Below are positions 1-6,987 of a stretch of DNA of 44,540 nt, piece by piece. The position numbers were made by a program, and so were the translations under genes. Origin of the DNA: CAZMXS01 sp964570325 (GTDB lineage: Bacteria; Verrucomicrobiota; Kiritimatiellia; CAIQIC01; CAZMXS01); the NCBI GenBank assembly GCA_964570325.1, contig CAZMXS010000038.1, positions 1-44,540 of the forward strand, written 5' to 3'. Every line of letters begins with the position of its first letter. Within the stretch, counting starts at the first letter, position 1. The notes below the pieces were generated by a model. It had not been told where the DNA came from, did no database searches, and saw nothing but the letters and a program-made list of their open reading frames with translations.

Positions 1-36
1 CGCGGGTCGCCGATAGCCAGAAGCGTGACGTTCGCC
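1..36 (+). other. attC site, right end only
   Basis: The sequence ends in GTGACGTTCGCC with the core heptamer GTTCGCC at 30-36, just before the first gene. The same right-end pattern (TGAC then GTTNGNC, then a start codon within about 15 nt) recurs at 2622, 3286, 3596 and 4949. The left arm lies outside the window, so only the family resemblance supports the call. Confidence 0.5.
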
Positions 37-43
37 GAAGACA

Positions 44-919
44 ATGAACATGGGCTCCAGATTGTTCCTGACGATATTACTCTTGATGCAAGCCCTGCCC
101 TATTGTGTGGCGCAAGAGATCGCCGCTGACCGCGCCTTCGTGATCGCAGTCCTGAAGGAGGAACGTCGGGACTGGAGCAAACTTCCATGGCAGGAGCATG
201 CAGAGAAACTGAAGCCCTTTGGCGAGTCCGCGATGCGGACGCTTGAAACGCTTCTGACCGACCCTGAACTCGGATGGCAGGCTTCAGAGACGATGCTGGT
301 CCTGGATAAAGACAAGGCCGCGCCTCTTATCTTCACGTCAATGCCCAAGAGCGACCGCAACATTCAGCTCCATACGTTCAAGTTGTACATCAGGCTCATT
401 CAGAACGGAGAGAAGGTTGGGTGTCGGAAAGAAATGCACGATGCTGCAGTCCGATGCCTTGAAGCTGAGACGAATGCCGATGCGGGAGAACAGGCTCTCT
501 ACGCCATAGGCCTGACAGGCGATAAGGCGGACTTTCCCCTTCTGAAGAAGCTATATGAGAACACACATCAGACCCCGACATGAAGGGCCAAGCTTCGGGA
601 TGCGGCTGAAGCGGCAATCGCCAAGCTGGGAAGCCAGGATCACATATCCAACATCACGACACAGCTAAGCCAACCGATACCAGAGCCTTTTACGCTTGAG
701 GATGCAATCTCGCTGGTGGCGTCTATGGAGAAAGCCGGATTCACGCAGAATCGGGCCTTTGTACCTTTGCTTCGCAGGCATATGAAAACACCGGAGCCGA
801 AGCCACGTACCGATTACATCGTCAGTCCGGCGTACAGCGCAGGGCTGGCGCTGGATTCTATTCTCGGAAAGGACTGGAGAAACGAGCAGGTAGAAGGCGA
901 ACCACCATTAAGCCCTTAA
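44..919 (+). pseudogene. Exported HEAT-like repeat protein interrupted by an in-frame TGA
   Basis: An open frame from ATG 44 encodes a hydrophobic N-terminal segment ending near CVAQ, which looks like a Sec signal peptide. A helical repeat-rich protein follows. A TGA at 581-583 stops it at 179 residues. The same frame then continues without another stop to 919 and still reads as helical repeat sequence (for example LRDAAEAAIAKLGS just after the stop). The intact protein would be about 291 residues. A CGA-to-TGA transition is the simplest explanation. TGA acts as a normal stop elsewhere in the window, so recoding is unlikely. The gene follows directly on an attC right end and is the first cassette gene seen. 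No specific function can be assigned; HEAT-like repeats usually mediate protein binding. Confidence 0.6.
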
Positions 920-926
920 GGTCAAC

Positions 927-1420
927 CGCAAAAAACGGGTCCTACAAGTAACTATTTTGCCCCGCACGAAACGCAGTCCAAAACAGAGACTTTCAGCTTT
1001 CTCTTCCCGGTCCCAACCGACTTTTGTTTATTCCACGGATGGCGGAATGCGGCCGACGGCCGATCCGACCAAACAACCATACGGGCTCACCGCGCACGGG
1101 CCGCGCGCCGACCGGCAATCGCCAGGATCCCCGGAAGCACCAGAAACATATTGGGTACACCCTGAACGCATCCCAGACAAAGCGGGCGGCTTGCCGAGTC
1201 GAGCTCGGCGCCAGTTGGCAACGGGTCGGCGACAGGGGCGGATCGAGCACGGGAACGAGCTATGTAAAAAAGCGGGGACGGCCCGACCAGTCAAAGCGCG
1301 CGGGATGCGCAAGCGCCCAGCGCCGCCAGGACGGATGACCCAGGCGGAAAGCGGCGCGAGACGGGCTGCGACGATGCTCCCCGTTGGGCCCTGCGGTCTA
1401 TGGACGTCCCCTGATATTGG
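927..1420 (-). ncRNA. Long non-coding 3' arm of the IS, candidate bridge-RNA region
   Basis: This stretch of nearly 500 bases downstream of the transposase stop has several overlapping open frames on both strands with biased, unlikely compositions and no recognisable protein. IS110-family elements encode a structured bridge RNA in a non-coding end, and in the IS1111 subgroup it lies downstream of the transposase. Location and length fit, and the sequence is rich in GC palindromes. The RNA itself is inferred; guide loops were not resolved. Confidence 0.3.
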
Positions 1421-2476
1421 TTAGCCCCCCTGTACGATCCGCTGGGGATCGAATGCGGTCTTGTGAAGAAGCATGCAATAGGCCGCGCGGGCCAGCCTGG
1501 CCGCGAGGATGGCGTTGACGAGCTTCTTGGCCCCCTTCTTCTTCTCCAGACGGCCAGCAAACTTGGCGATGGCCGGGTGGGAGCGCTTGGCCAGGCAGGC
1601 CGCCTCGATAAACGCCCACTTAAGGTAGGGGTTGCCCATTTTGCCGCCCCGGGTGCCCAGCGTCTTGCCTCCGCTTTCCTCAACACCCTTGGCCAGCCGG
1701 CAATAGCTGACGTAGTCCTTGACGCAGGGGAAGCGGCTCACGTCTATGGTCTCATAGCGGATGGTCAGGGCCAGGATCTCGCCCACGCCGGGGATGGTGT
1801 TGAGCCGGTTGAAGTCCAGACTCTCCTGGGTGGCGGAGTGACGGATCAGCCGTTGCTCCATGAGCTCAATCTGGCGGTCGAAGTGCTCGACCATGTTGAC
1901 ATTGGCCTCGGCGATGGCCTTCTGGAAAGGCTCGTCAAAGGCCGAGCGCAGCGCGGCACACCAGCGGGTACGGGATCGGGCATGGATCGGCGGGGTGGGC
2001 AGGCCGTGGGCCATCCGGTCAATCATGCTAAAGCCCAACAGCTTGCGGCGGTAGCGGACGAAGGCCATACGCCGGCGCAGGAGTGCCCGGATGGGTCGGA
2101 TGGCGCGGGGGGAGACATAAGCGGGCGGAATGCGGTTGGTGCGCAGGCAGTCGGCCAGTTCCTGGCTGTCGCGCTTGTCGTTCTTGTGCTTGGAGCCCTG
2201 GATGCTCCGGAGATAGCAGGCGTGGGCCATGACATGGGGCAGCCCCTCGTCCTCGCAGAAATCCGCGAACCAGGCGCCCATGAAAGAGCTCTCGAAGGTC
2301 ACCGTCAGGTCATGGCAGTAAGGTTCGATGAGCTGCCGCAGGCGGTCCAGGTCGTTGCCGCGGATGTTCTCATGGACCAGCACCTTGCCGGCTCGGTCCA
2401 TGAGGCACAGGTACAGGTTGCGGGAATGCAGGTCCACTCCGGCGTTGTATTCGGTCAGCGACGTGTAATACTTCAT
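1421..2476 (-). CDS. IS110-family (IS1111 group) DEDD transposase
   Basis: This 351-residue protein has the two-domain layout of IS110 transposases. The N-terminal RuvC-like DEDD domain shows AGVDLHSRN with Asp15, FESS with Glu62, and KHKNDKRDS with Asp100 and Asp103. The C-terminal Transposase_20 domain has the helix-hairpin-helix IPGVGEILALTI at about 228-239 and a conserved serine in ESGGK near residue 268. All expected acidic residues are present and the length is normal for the family, so the protein could be active. These enzymes are RNA-guided through a bridge RNA encoded by the element. The gene lies antisense to the cassettes. Its 5' side has a strong GC hairpin at about 2508-2528. 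Confidence 0.93.
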   Translation of the reverse strand: MKYYTSLTEYNAGVDLHSRNLYLCLMDRAGKVLVHENIRGNDLDRLRQLIEPYCHDLTVTFESSFMGAWFADFCEDEGLPHVMAHACYLRSIQGSKHKNDKRDSQELADCLRTNRIPPAYVSPRAIRPIRALLRRRMAFVRYRRKLLGFSMIDRMAHGLPTPPIHARSRTRWCAALRSAFDEPFQKAIAEANVNMVEHFDRQIELMEQRLIRHSATQESLDFNRLNTIPGVGEILALTIRYETIDVSRFPCVKDYVSYCRLAKGVEESGGKTLGTRGGKMGNPYLKWAFIEAACLAKRSHPAIAKFAGRLEKKKGAKKLVNAILAARLARAAYCMLLHKTAFDPQRIVQGG

Positions 2477-2555
2477 CTCGGCTCCTATGGGTTGAGGTCC
2501 CGGGCGCGGACCGTCCGCGCCCAGGAGCCATGTTAACCAGAACCCCGCTTAGGGC

Positions 2556-2628
2556 TTAGATGAGAGTCAAGCGAGTGGTATTTTTTGCCCGCGGCGGGCA
2601 AAAAATACGCTCACCCGTGACGTTAGCC
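2556..2628 (+). other. attC site (right part; left core at 920-926)
   Basis: A long imperfect palindrome is centred on TTGCCCGCGGCGGGCAA. Its arms read GTATTTTTTGCCCGC and GCGGGCAAAAAATAC, with unpaired bases on one arm only, which is typical of attC extrahelical bases. It is followed by CTCACCCGTGAC and the core GTTAGCC at 2622-2628. The matching left core appears displaced to 920-926 by the IS insertion. The next cassette gene starts 50 bp later. Confidence 0.7.
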
Positions 2629-2640
2629 GAAGACCACAAC

Positions 2641-2669
2641 TTGACACCGGCGCATAATCTGGCTAGATT
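2641..2669 (+). promoter_or_regulatory. Sigma-70 type promoter of the RelE/Phd cassette
   Basis: A perfect -35 TTGACA (2641-2646) is followed, after exactly 17 nt, by a -10-like TAGATT (2664-2669). The start codon at 2679 is only 10 nt past the -10, so the predicted transcript would begin within a few bases of the ATG and be essentially leaderless. The promoter lies between the attC core and the gene, so the cassette carries its own expression signal. Confidence 0.55.
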
Positions 2670-2678
2670 ATTCCCAGA

Positions 2679-2978
2679 ATGAAATACACGGTCATTGTCG
2701 CGCAGACTGCTCAGGAAGGTCTCGATCAGTTTGATGCGCGCTGGCAATCGGCTTCGTTCCGAGCAATGCGTGAGCATCTCGAGCACGAACCCAAGAAGGA
2801 GAGCAAGAGCCGGATTAAGAGATTGCGCGGCATGCGCCAGCCGCAATATCGGCTACGGATAGATAGACTGCGCATCTACTACGACGTCGATGATAAGACT
2901 CAACGGGTCGAAGTCATTGGAGTGACGCTGAAAGAACAATCGGCTCAATGGCTGAGCCAACACGGAGTACCAGAATGA
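2679..2978 (+). CDS. RelE/ParE-family toxin of a type II toxin-antitoxin cassette
   Basis: This 99-residue basic protein has the RelE/ParE fold signature. It contains a helical N-terminus rich in charged residues, then RLRGMRQPQYRLRID and LRIYYDVDD, the central beta strands seen in RelE-like toxins, and a C-terminal strand VEVIGVTLKE. RelE-type members cleave mRNA at the ribosome and ParE-type members poison gyrase; which applies here cannot be decided. The TGA stop overlaps the antitoxin ATG in an ATGA, which shows translational coupling. The order is toxin first and antitoxin second, the reverse of the usual order. The 100-residue length is normal. Confidence 0.85.
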   Translation: MKYTVIVAQTAQEGLDQFDARWQSASFRAMREHLEHEPKKESKSRIKRLRGMRQPQYRLRIDRLRIYYDVDDKTQRVEVIGVTLKEQSAQWLSQHGVPE

Positions 2979-3277
2979 AAACCATATCTATGACCGAGGC
3001 GAAGAACGACATCTGCACCATCATCCGGGACGCGGAGAAACAAGAGGTGGTGATCACGCGCCACGGCAAGCCAGCCGCCATCGTCGTGGGCTTCCACGAT
3101 GAGGATGATTGGTTTGACTATCGCATAGAGCATGATGAGCGCTTCTTGAGGAAGATCGCACAGGCGAGAGAAGACATTCGCCAAGGGCGGTTCATCTCCT
3201 TGGATGCGCTAGAGAAGAGATCGGCCAACCACCGCATTCACCCTAATCGGAACCCGCGGCGGGTTCCTCGCGGGTGA
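2975..3277 (+). CDS. Phd/YefM-family antitoxin with a tail encoded by attC
   Basis: This 100-residue protein begins MKTISMTEAKNDI and continues with VVITRHGKPAAIVVGF, the classical Phd/YefM DNA-binding N-terminal domain. A helical toxin-binding part follows (residues about 45-80). The start overlaps the toxin stop (ATGA). The attC left core GGCCAAC at 3223-3229 lies inside the gene, so roughly the last 18 residues (rich in Arg, Pro and Asn) are read out of the attC palindrome rather than from ancestral antitoxin sequence. As with other Phd-type antitoxins it probably represses its own promoter. Confidence 0.85.
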   Translation: MKTISMTEAKNDICTIIRDAEKQEVVITRHGKPAAIVVGFHDEDDWFDYRIEHDERFLRKIAQAREDIRQGRFISLDALEKRSANHRIHPNRNPRRVPRG

Positions 3278-3292
3278 GGCGTGACGTTGGCT
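3223..3292 (+). other. attC site, intact (70 bp)
   Basis: The left core GGCCAAC (3223-3229) pairs with the right core GTTGGCT (3286-3292; complement AGCCAAC). Between them is a bulged palindrome whose tip is GGAACCCGCGGCGGGTTCC, flanked by CACCC and GGGTG with unequal unpaired stretches between the helices. This is one of the clearest intact attC sites in the window. Confidence 0.8.
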
Positions 3293-3296
3293 GAAC

Positions 3297-3644
3297 ATGA
3301 AGAAAAAGCCACGAGTGAAACAATCGGCGAAACAGAAATCATCAACACCGTTTTGCTATTTCTGTGGAGGAAGAATCGGCGAGCAAAGCGACGCAGACAG
3401 ACCAGGTAAGAGCCGTTTCATCACGGCAGTGTTTCGATGCGATCGGTGCAACTACAACTACTGCTCCGTATGCTCGTACGTAGACCAGACATGCAAACAG
3501 GGAGAGGCACTCTGCCTTCGATGTGATTCGCGGATGAAAGAAATCAGCCGACCAGAGCGTGGTACGCGGCTAACGCCGCGCCCCTCACCGCTGACGTTCG
3601 GCAGGAAGACACAATGTGATGAGCAAGACGCTGAAGAAGGTTGA
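3297..3644 (+). CDS. Small zinc-ribbon-like cysteine-rich protein (cassette gene)
   Basis: This 115-residue protein starts five bases after an attC core. A lysine-rich N-terminus precedes several CxxC pairs: CYFCGGR, CDRCNYNYCSVC and CLRCDS. The arrangement suggests one or two zinc-binding ribbons or a RING/B-box-like fold. The attC at 3547-3602 lies inside the frame, so residues from about 85 onward are attC-encoded and the frame runs 26 nt into the next gene. The original protein therefore probably ended near residue 85. The family was not recognised and no function is proposed beyond metal binding. Confidence 0.6.
   Translation: MKKKPRVKQSAKQKSSTPFCYFCGGRIGEQSDADRPGKSRFITAVFRCDRCNYNYCSVCSYVDQTCKQGEALCLRCDSRMKEISRPERGTRLTPRPSPLTFGRKTQCDEQDAEEG
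3547..3602 (+). other. attC site (56 bp)
   Basis: The left core GCCGACC (3547-3553) pairs, with one mismatch, with the right core GTTCGGC (3596-3602). The terminal stem is CGCGGC-TAAC-GCCGCG, different from the CCCGC/GCGGG tip of its neighbours. The outer GAG/CTC pairing is separated from the inner stem by unequal bulges. Confidence 0.65.
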
Positions 3645-3837
3645 TTCGTCAATGGTCTATGCCGTCGGATACGACAAGCAGACAAGAACACTGGAAGTTA
3701 TCTTCCGACGCGGAGGTATCTGGCTCTACCATGATGTCCCACCCGCAGAATACCGGCGGATGATGACATCGGACTCAATCGGCTCGTACCTCAGATCATG
3801 CATCATCGGGGGATTCCGACAGACAGAAATCAGATGA
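3619..3837 (+). CDS. KTSC domain protein
   Basis: This 72-residue protein has the KTSC pattern (PF13619). It contains VDSSMVYAVGYDKQTRTLEV, then an aromatic IWLYHDVPPAEYRR and the closing SIGSYLRSCIIGGF. The domain is named after a lysyl-tRNA synthetase C-terminal extension and also occurs as small stand-alone proteins, often on mobile DNA. Its biochemical role is unclear. ATG 3619 is preferred over an in-frame GTG at 3616. The stop at 3835-3837 abuts the attC left core TGCCGAA, which is interrupted by the group II intron. Confidence 0.8.
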   Translation: MSKTLKKVDSSMVYAVGYDKQTRTLEVIFRRGGIWLYHDVPPAEYRRMMTSDSIGSYLRSCIIGGFRQTEIR

Positions 3838-3846
3838 ACTGCCGAA

Positions 3847-4891
3847 GCGGGTCGCCGGGACTGACCCGTGAGGGCCAGTCCCAGCTCCCACACCACCGGA
3901 CATGCGGGTCCGCATCCGGCGGTTCAGAAGAATTCCCCGTCACGAAGACAGGTCACCCGGACGGATTTGCTGCCGGGTAATGAAACGCAATCCACCGGTC
4001 GCGCACCGAGACCAAGCCTTGTGATTTCAGTCAGGCGTCGTTCAAACCCCACTGCGTCGCCATCGTGCGGGAGAGATGCCAGTAGCTCTTGCGGCTGAGG
4101 GCGGTCAGAACGGCCCGCCGCTCCGAGACCCCCAGCTTGAGCCGTTCGCCCACCCGCTTGCGACATCGGCGCCACTGTTTCCAGTAACACATGCGTACGC
4201 GACAGCGAATCCACTCCTCGAGCACCGGCACCGCGCTGTAGTATTCCGACAGCGAGAAGTACGCCATCCACCCCCGACGCCCCGTGGTTCGCCCGTAGTG
4301 GTTCCCATGCGCGTTGCAGGTTCTCCCGTGTGAGTACCTGCGCCATGAGGTTCGCGTTCGAGGCAGACGGGTCCGTGGCCAGACAATCGTTGGCTCCGCC
4401 GTTCGGCTTCCTGGCTTTCGTTGCGGTCACGGGATCTTCCTCGTTCTTCCGTTCGGCCCTGCGCTCCACGGGCATTACCCCGCTTCATCACGACTACGGC
4501 CTCTGCTGACTCCCTTGGCCGCCATAGCCGCTTGGCGACGGCGGCTGCCCGAAGACCGGCGGATGTCTCCATCCGCCGCGCCGGCGGCTCCGCAAGCGTT
4601 CGCCCCCAGCCGATGCCGGGCAGGTCTCCCCAGATAAGTGTGTGAGCTTCCGCCGCGCAAACGCCGCATTTACCCTGCTCCCGGACCAGGGGGCTGCGTC
4701 ATGTTGTGCTGACTCGCCCCGGAGCTGAGCCTTATATGCGGTTCGTGTTCCTCGCCCCGCGGCTTTGCGCTCCGGCTTCCTTCATCCACATCCTCGCGGA
4801 TGTAAATTCGCCTTCGACTATTCGTTCTCTATACTGATCCTCCGAAAGGGGACTTTAACCCCATGAGTTCACACATATGCTGGGCGTACAC
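3847..4891 (-). mobile_element. Group IIC-attC intron 1, internally deleted
   Basis: The minus strand begins GTGTACGCCCAGCATA at 4891 and carries the usual early element (GGGGTTAAAGTCCCC, then CGGAGGATC). It ends with a domain V-like hairpin (GAACCGCCGGATGCGG to CCGGTGGTG) and a domain VI ending in GACCCGC at 3847. The flanks are an attC split at its left core: TGCCGAA (3840-3846) and the remaining hairpin and right core at 4892-4955. The 1.05 kb length is about half that of a complete IIC intron because most of the reverse-transcriptase gene is missing. The orientation is antisense to the cassettes, as known for IIC-attC introns. Confidence 0.85.
3953..4346 (-). pseudogene. Remnant of group II intron reverse transcriptase/maturase
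   Basis: The N-terminal piece reads LTRENLQRAWEPLRANHG and SGVDG, the usual start of IIC intron-encoded proteins. It then jumps, with a frame change at about 4265-4275, straight to the C-terminal maturase part (YFSLSEYYSAV, WIRCRVRMCYWKQWRR, RKSYWHLSRT). The whole catalytic core with YADD is deleted. A further in-frame TGA after GLNDA replaces the Trp codon that is still present in intron 3. The gene is non-functional. Confidence 0.85.
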
Positions 4892-4955
4892 AACCGGCTT
4901 CTCTCGTATGCTCGGCCCGCGGCGGGCCTCGCGCCGGAGAGCCGCAACGTTCGAC
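4892..4955 (+). other. attC site (right part; left core at 3840-3846)
   Basis: The hairpin tip GGCCCGCGGCGGGCC is flanked by GGCTTCTCT and AGAGCC arms with extra unpaired bases. The right core is GTTCGAC (4949-4955). Across the intron, CTGCCGAA on the left is nearly the reverse complement of TTCGACAG on the right, as expected for the two ends of one attC. Confidence 0.75.
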
Positions 4956-4969
4956 AGAAGAGGATGAGA

Positions 4970-5371
4970 CTACTTCGTCCAGTTGACCACCTGCAAATCG
5001 GGCACGCGCCGGAACTCACGTTCATTGTTTGTCACAAGCGTGAGACCCGCCGAAAGTGCCTGGGCGGCAATCAACATATCAAGAGATCCGATTCCAATGC
5101 CCTTCGCATCCAAGTGCGCGCGAACCCGACCGTACACAGGAGCCACCGTGTCACTATAGGGAAGGACCGTGATCGGGGCCATGAATTCCGCCAAAGCCAA
5201 GCGGTTTCTTTCCGGTGCGGTGCTCTTGGCAACACCGTACTCCAACTCGCTCAACGTGATGACGGACACACACACATCCTCGGGCCTTGTTCGCTCCAGG
5301 TTCCTGAGTATCGCGGCCGTTCTTCGGCGGATGAGATCGATGCACACGTTGGTGTCCAACATGAACCGCAT
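4970..5371 (-). CDS. vapC: VapC-family PIN-domain toxin
   Basis: This 133-residue PIN ribonuclease starts MRFMLDTNVCIDLI with Asp6. SELEYG carries Glu42, SLDMLIAAQA carries Asp98, and LVTNNEREF is near the C-terminus. These are the acidic metal-binding positions of VapC toxins, which cut tRNA or rRNA. The start codon overlaps the antitoxin stop by one base (TGATG). The pair lies on the minus strand within a plus-oriented cassette, so it depends on its own promoter. All catalytic residues are present and it is probably functional. Confidence 0.93.
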   Translation of the reverse strand: MRFMLDTNVCIDLIRRRTAAILRNLERTRPEDVCVSVITLSELEYGVAKSTAPERNRLALAEFMAPITVLPYSDTVAPVYGRVRAHLDAKGIGIGSLDMLIAAQALSAGLTLVTNNEREFRRVPDLQVVNWTK

Positions 5372-5598
5372 CAGATGGCCTCCCGCTCATCATGGCCGGG
5401 TTGCGCGCGGTCCGACATGAAGTCCTCCGAGAACTTCTTGAGGCTGTTCACCAACGGCGACCAAGGATTACGCTTGGGGAAGAGGATTACGACATCCTCA
5501 TACTTACGCACATACACTTCCCGTCCCCTGAAGCGGCATTCCTTGGGCAACCTGACAGCTTGGCTTCGGCCATTTGTGAACAACGAAGCAGTCTTCAT
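5371..5598 (-). CDS. vapB: VapB-family antitoxin (SpoVT/AbrB-like)
   Basis: This 75-residue protein begins MKTASLFTNGRSQAVRLPKE, the typical VapB swapped-hairpin DNA-binding domain. A C-terminal toxin-binding tail follows (WSPLVNSLKKFSEDF). ATG 5598 is chosen because GGAG sits six bases upstream; an in-frame ATG at 5610 would add four residues and has no ribosome-binding site. An AT-rich palindrome at 5614-5633 overlaps the -10 box and is the likely autorepression operator. The stop overlaps vapC. Confidence 0.9.
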   Translation of the reverse strand: MKTASLFTNGRSQAVRLPKECRFRGREVYVRKYEDVVILFPKRNPWSPLVNSLKKFSEDFMSDRAQPGHDEREAI

Positions 5599-5613
5599 CG
5601 CGTTCTCCATTTA

Positions 5614-5655
5614 GTATATACTATGATATATACCACTACAATCGCGAGTAGTCAA
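5614..5655 (-). promoter_or_regulatory. vapBC promoter with overlapping palindromic operator
   Basis: On the minus strand, TTGACT (5650-5655) is followed after 17 nt by TATATA (5627-5632). A perfect palindrome, GTATATA-N6-TATATAC (5614-5633), covers the -10 and the probable start site. VapB-type antitoxins bind such palindromes. The promoter and operator are read directly from the sequence; the regulation is inferred. Confidence 0.65.
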
Positions 5656-5666
5656 CACAAAGCGCG

Positions 5667-5723
5667 GTCGAACCTAATAAGGATTAGCCATGTGCGAAGC
5701 CACACTGCAATCCTGGGTTGAAC
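5667..5723 (+). other. attC site (57 bp), second structural type
   Basis: The left core GTCGAAC (5667-5673) and right core GTTGAAC (5717-5723) flank nested stems AGGATT/AATCCT and TGTG/CACA with unpaired bases between them. It lacks the CCCGC/GCGGG tip of the main family. Its left 37 bp are nearly repeated at 17096-17132. Confidence 0.6.
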
Positions 5724-5951
5724 CAGCCGCGCGGGAAGACCTGTACTTTGCTCCGGGAACCGGAGCGCCAAGAACGTCAGCCCCTCAAGTCCACAGCCTC
5801 TCGTGGCGTGCGTCGCCGCAAAACCGGCCGTGAGCGAGCGGCCCCATGAGCATGCGGCCCCGCGCCAGACCCGTGGAATCCAGTTGCGGGACCTTCGCCT
5901 GGCCGCGGCGGCCCCGCGGTAAAATTGCAGGGGTAATGGGCCCGCGCCTTT

Positions 5952-6752
5952 TCATCCGGACCGGCCTGCGGGGTTGGGCGGGGCGCGGGCGTGGGTGGCC
6001 CCGCGCCCGGGCATGAGCACCGCGACGCATAGCATCACCGTCTCGCAGTCGGGACACGTTATCTGGCGGGGCGCGGGCTCCGGTTCCGGCGGCGGGAGCG
6101 GCCGGCCCTGTTGCCAGCCGAGCGCCGCGCGGGCCAAGGCCAAGGCTTGACGCTGACTGGGATGGTGCAGGCCGTAATAGCGGACCTTGACGAAGCCGGA
6201 CGGCAGGACGTGCTGGAGGAAGCGGCGGATGAACTCCGCGGCCGGGAGCGTCAGCTTTTTCTTTTTGCGGGTAACGGCGTCGCGGTAGCGGAACGTGACC
6301 GTGTCCGCATCGGCCGCGATGAGCGCCGTGTCGGCGAGCGCGACGCGGTAGATATAGCGCGCCAGGCAGGCGCGATGGCGCAGCTCGCGGACGGCGTCCA
6401 AGATGCGCCAGGTCTCGGCGACGGAGAGAACGACGGGCCGCTTGTGCTCGGCGCGCGGGCGCGGGATGGCCATGGTGGTCCAGTCGCGTTTGAGCACGGC
6501 GGTGAAGAAGAACTTGATGCCGCAGAGCGCGATGGTGGCGGGGGCGCGGGCGAGGCGCTTCGGGTTGCGCAGGTAGAGGAAGTAATCGCGCAACGCCTCG
6601 TCGCGGACGAGGTCCGGGCTCTTCCAGCAGAAGCCGGCGAGCTGGCTGACGGCGCGCAGGTAGGACTCGATGCGGCGCTCCGAGAAACGGCGCAGTTGCA
6701 TTTCCTCGATCATGCGTTGACGGGGATTTGCGGCATTGGGCACGGTACTCAT
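5952..6752 (-). pseudogene. In-frame chimera: tyrosine recombinase N-terminus fused to IS91-type transposase C-terminus
   Basis: ATG 6752 is preceded by GGAGG. Residues about 10-125 look like the core-binding domain and the start of the catalytic domain of a phage-type integrase (RRIESYLRAVSQLAGF, KFFFTAVLKRDW, HKRPVVLSVAET). From about residue 126 the protein instead matches the C-terminal part of Y2 (HUH) transposases of the IS91 group: ARYIYRVALADTAL, VTFRYRDA, EFIRRFLQHVLPSGFVKVRYYG, then a CPDC zinc pair. Integrase and Y2 transposase genes often lie side by side in such elements, so a deletion that kept the frame probably joined them. Neither catalytic centre survives. About 230 bp downstream (5724-5951) is GC-rich with no gene. 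The whole block lies between two attC sites. Confidence 0.7.
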
Positions 6753-6873
6753 GGCGCCTCCTGGGTTGTGGGATGCGGTACACCCGGCCGCGTGGTACGG
6801 CCGGGCCACATCCCAGGCGCTTTTTAGGATGGATGCCCGAACGGTTTCAATCTGCCGGCGCCGCGCCGGCTGG

Positions 6874-6944
6874 GTTCAACAAATGGTATTAGCGTACGGC
6901 GCACCCGCGGCGGTCGCACCGTACACTCACCCGTAATATTCGCT
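6874..6944 (+). other. attC site (71 bp)
   Basis: The left core GTTCAAC (6874-6880) fits RYYYAAC. The right core is ATTCGCT (6938-6944), with A where the other sites have G. The palindrome runs from GCGTACGG to CCGTAC around CACCCGCGGCGGTCG, and CTCACCCGTAAT matches the conserved right arm. The changed first core base could impair recombination, because integrases cut next to it. Confidence 0.65.
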
Positions 6945-6953
6945 GCGCAGATA

Positions 6954-6981
6954 TTGACATCTGTGCGGTATCGTGTATGAT
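6954..6981 (+). promoter_or_regulatory. Consensus-like promoter of the PIN/RHH cassette
   Basis: TTGACA (6954-6959), a 16-nt spacer, then TATGAT (6976-6981). The ATG of the toxin at 6988 is only six bases further, so transcription would start at or next to the start codon (leaderless mRNA). This is the same layout as at 2641-2679. Confidence 0.65.
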
Positions 6982-6987
6982 ACCACC

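Larger units (their letters stand above)
927..2555 (-). mobile_element. IS1111-type (IS110 family) insertion sequence inside an attC site
   Basis: The element comprises the DEDD transposase at 1421-2476 plus a long non-coding stretch on its 3' side (927-1420) and a short one on its 5' side. The long 3' and short 5' arrangement is typical of the IS1111 subgroup. Its left flank carries a core-like GGTCAAC at 920-926 directly after a cassette gene. Its right flank carries the hairpin and GTTAGCC core of an attC at about 2560-2628, so the insertion appears to separate the two halves of one attC. This matches the known IS1111-attC group, which targets cassette recombination sites. Exact ends were not determined: no clear terminal inverted repeats or target duplication could be fixed by eye. 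Confidence 0.6.

Noticed and set aside
957..1424. Plus-strand open frame of 155 codons, and others overlapping it, next to the IS transposase
   Set aside because: Arg/Pro/Thr-rich composition typical of GC-rich non-coding DNA, no ribosome-binding site, several overlapping frames. The region is better explained as the non-coding arm of the IS.
5785..6783. Long minus-strand frame overlapping the chimeric recombinase gene
   Set aside because: Composition dominated by Arg, Pro and Ala. It is the shifted frame of the recombinase-transposase chimera, which has recognisable motifs and a ribosome-binding site.
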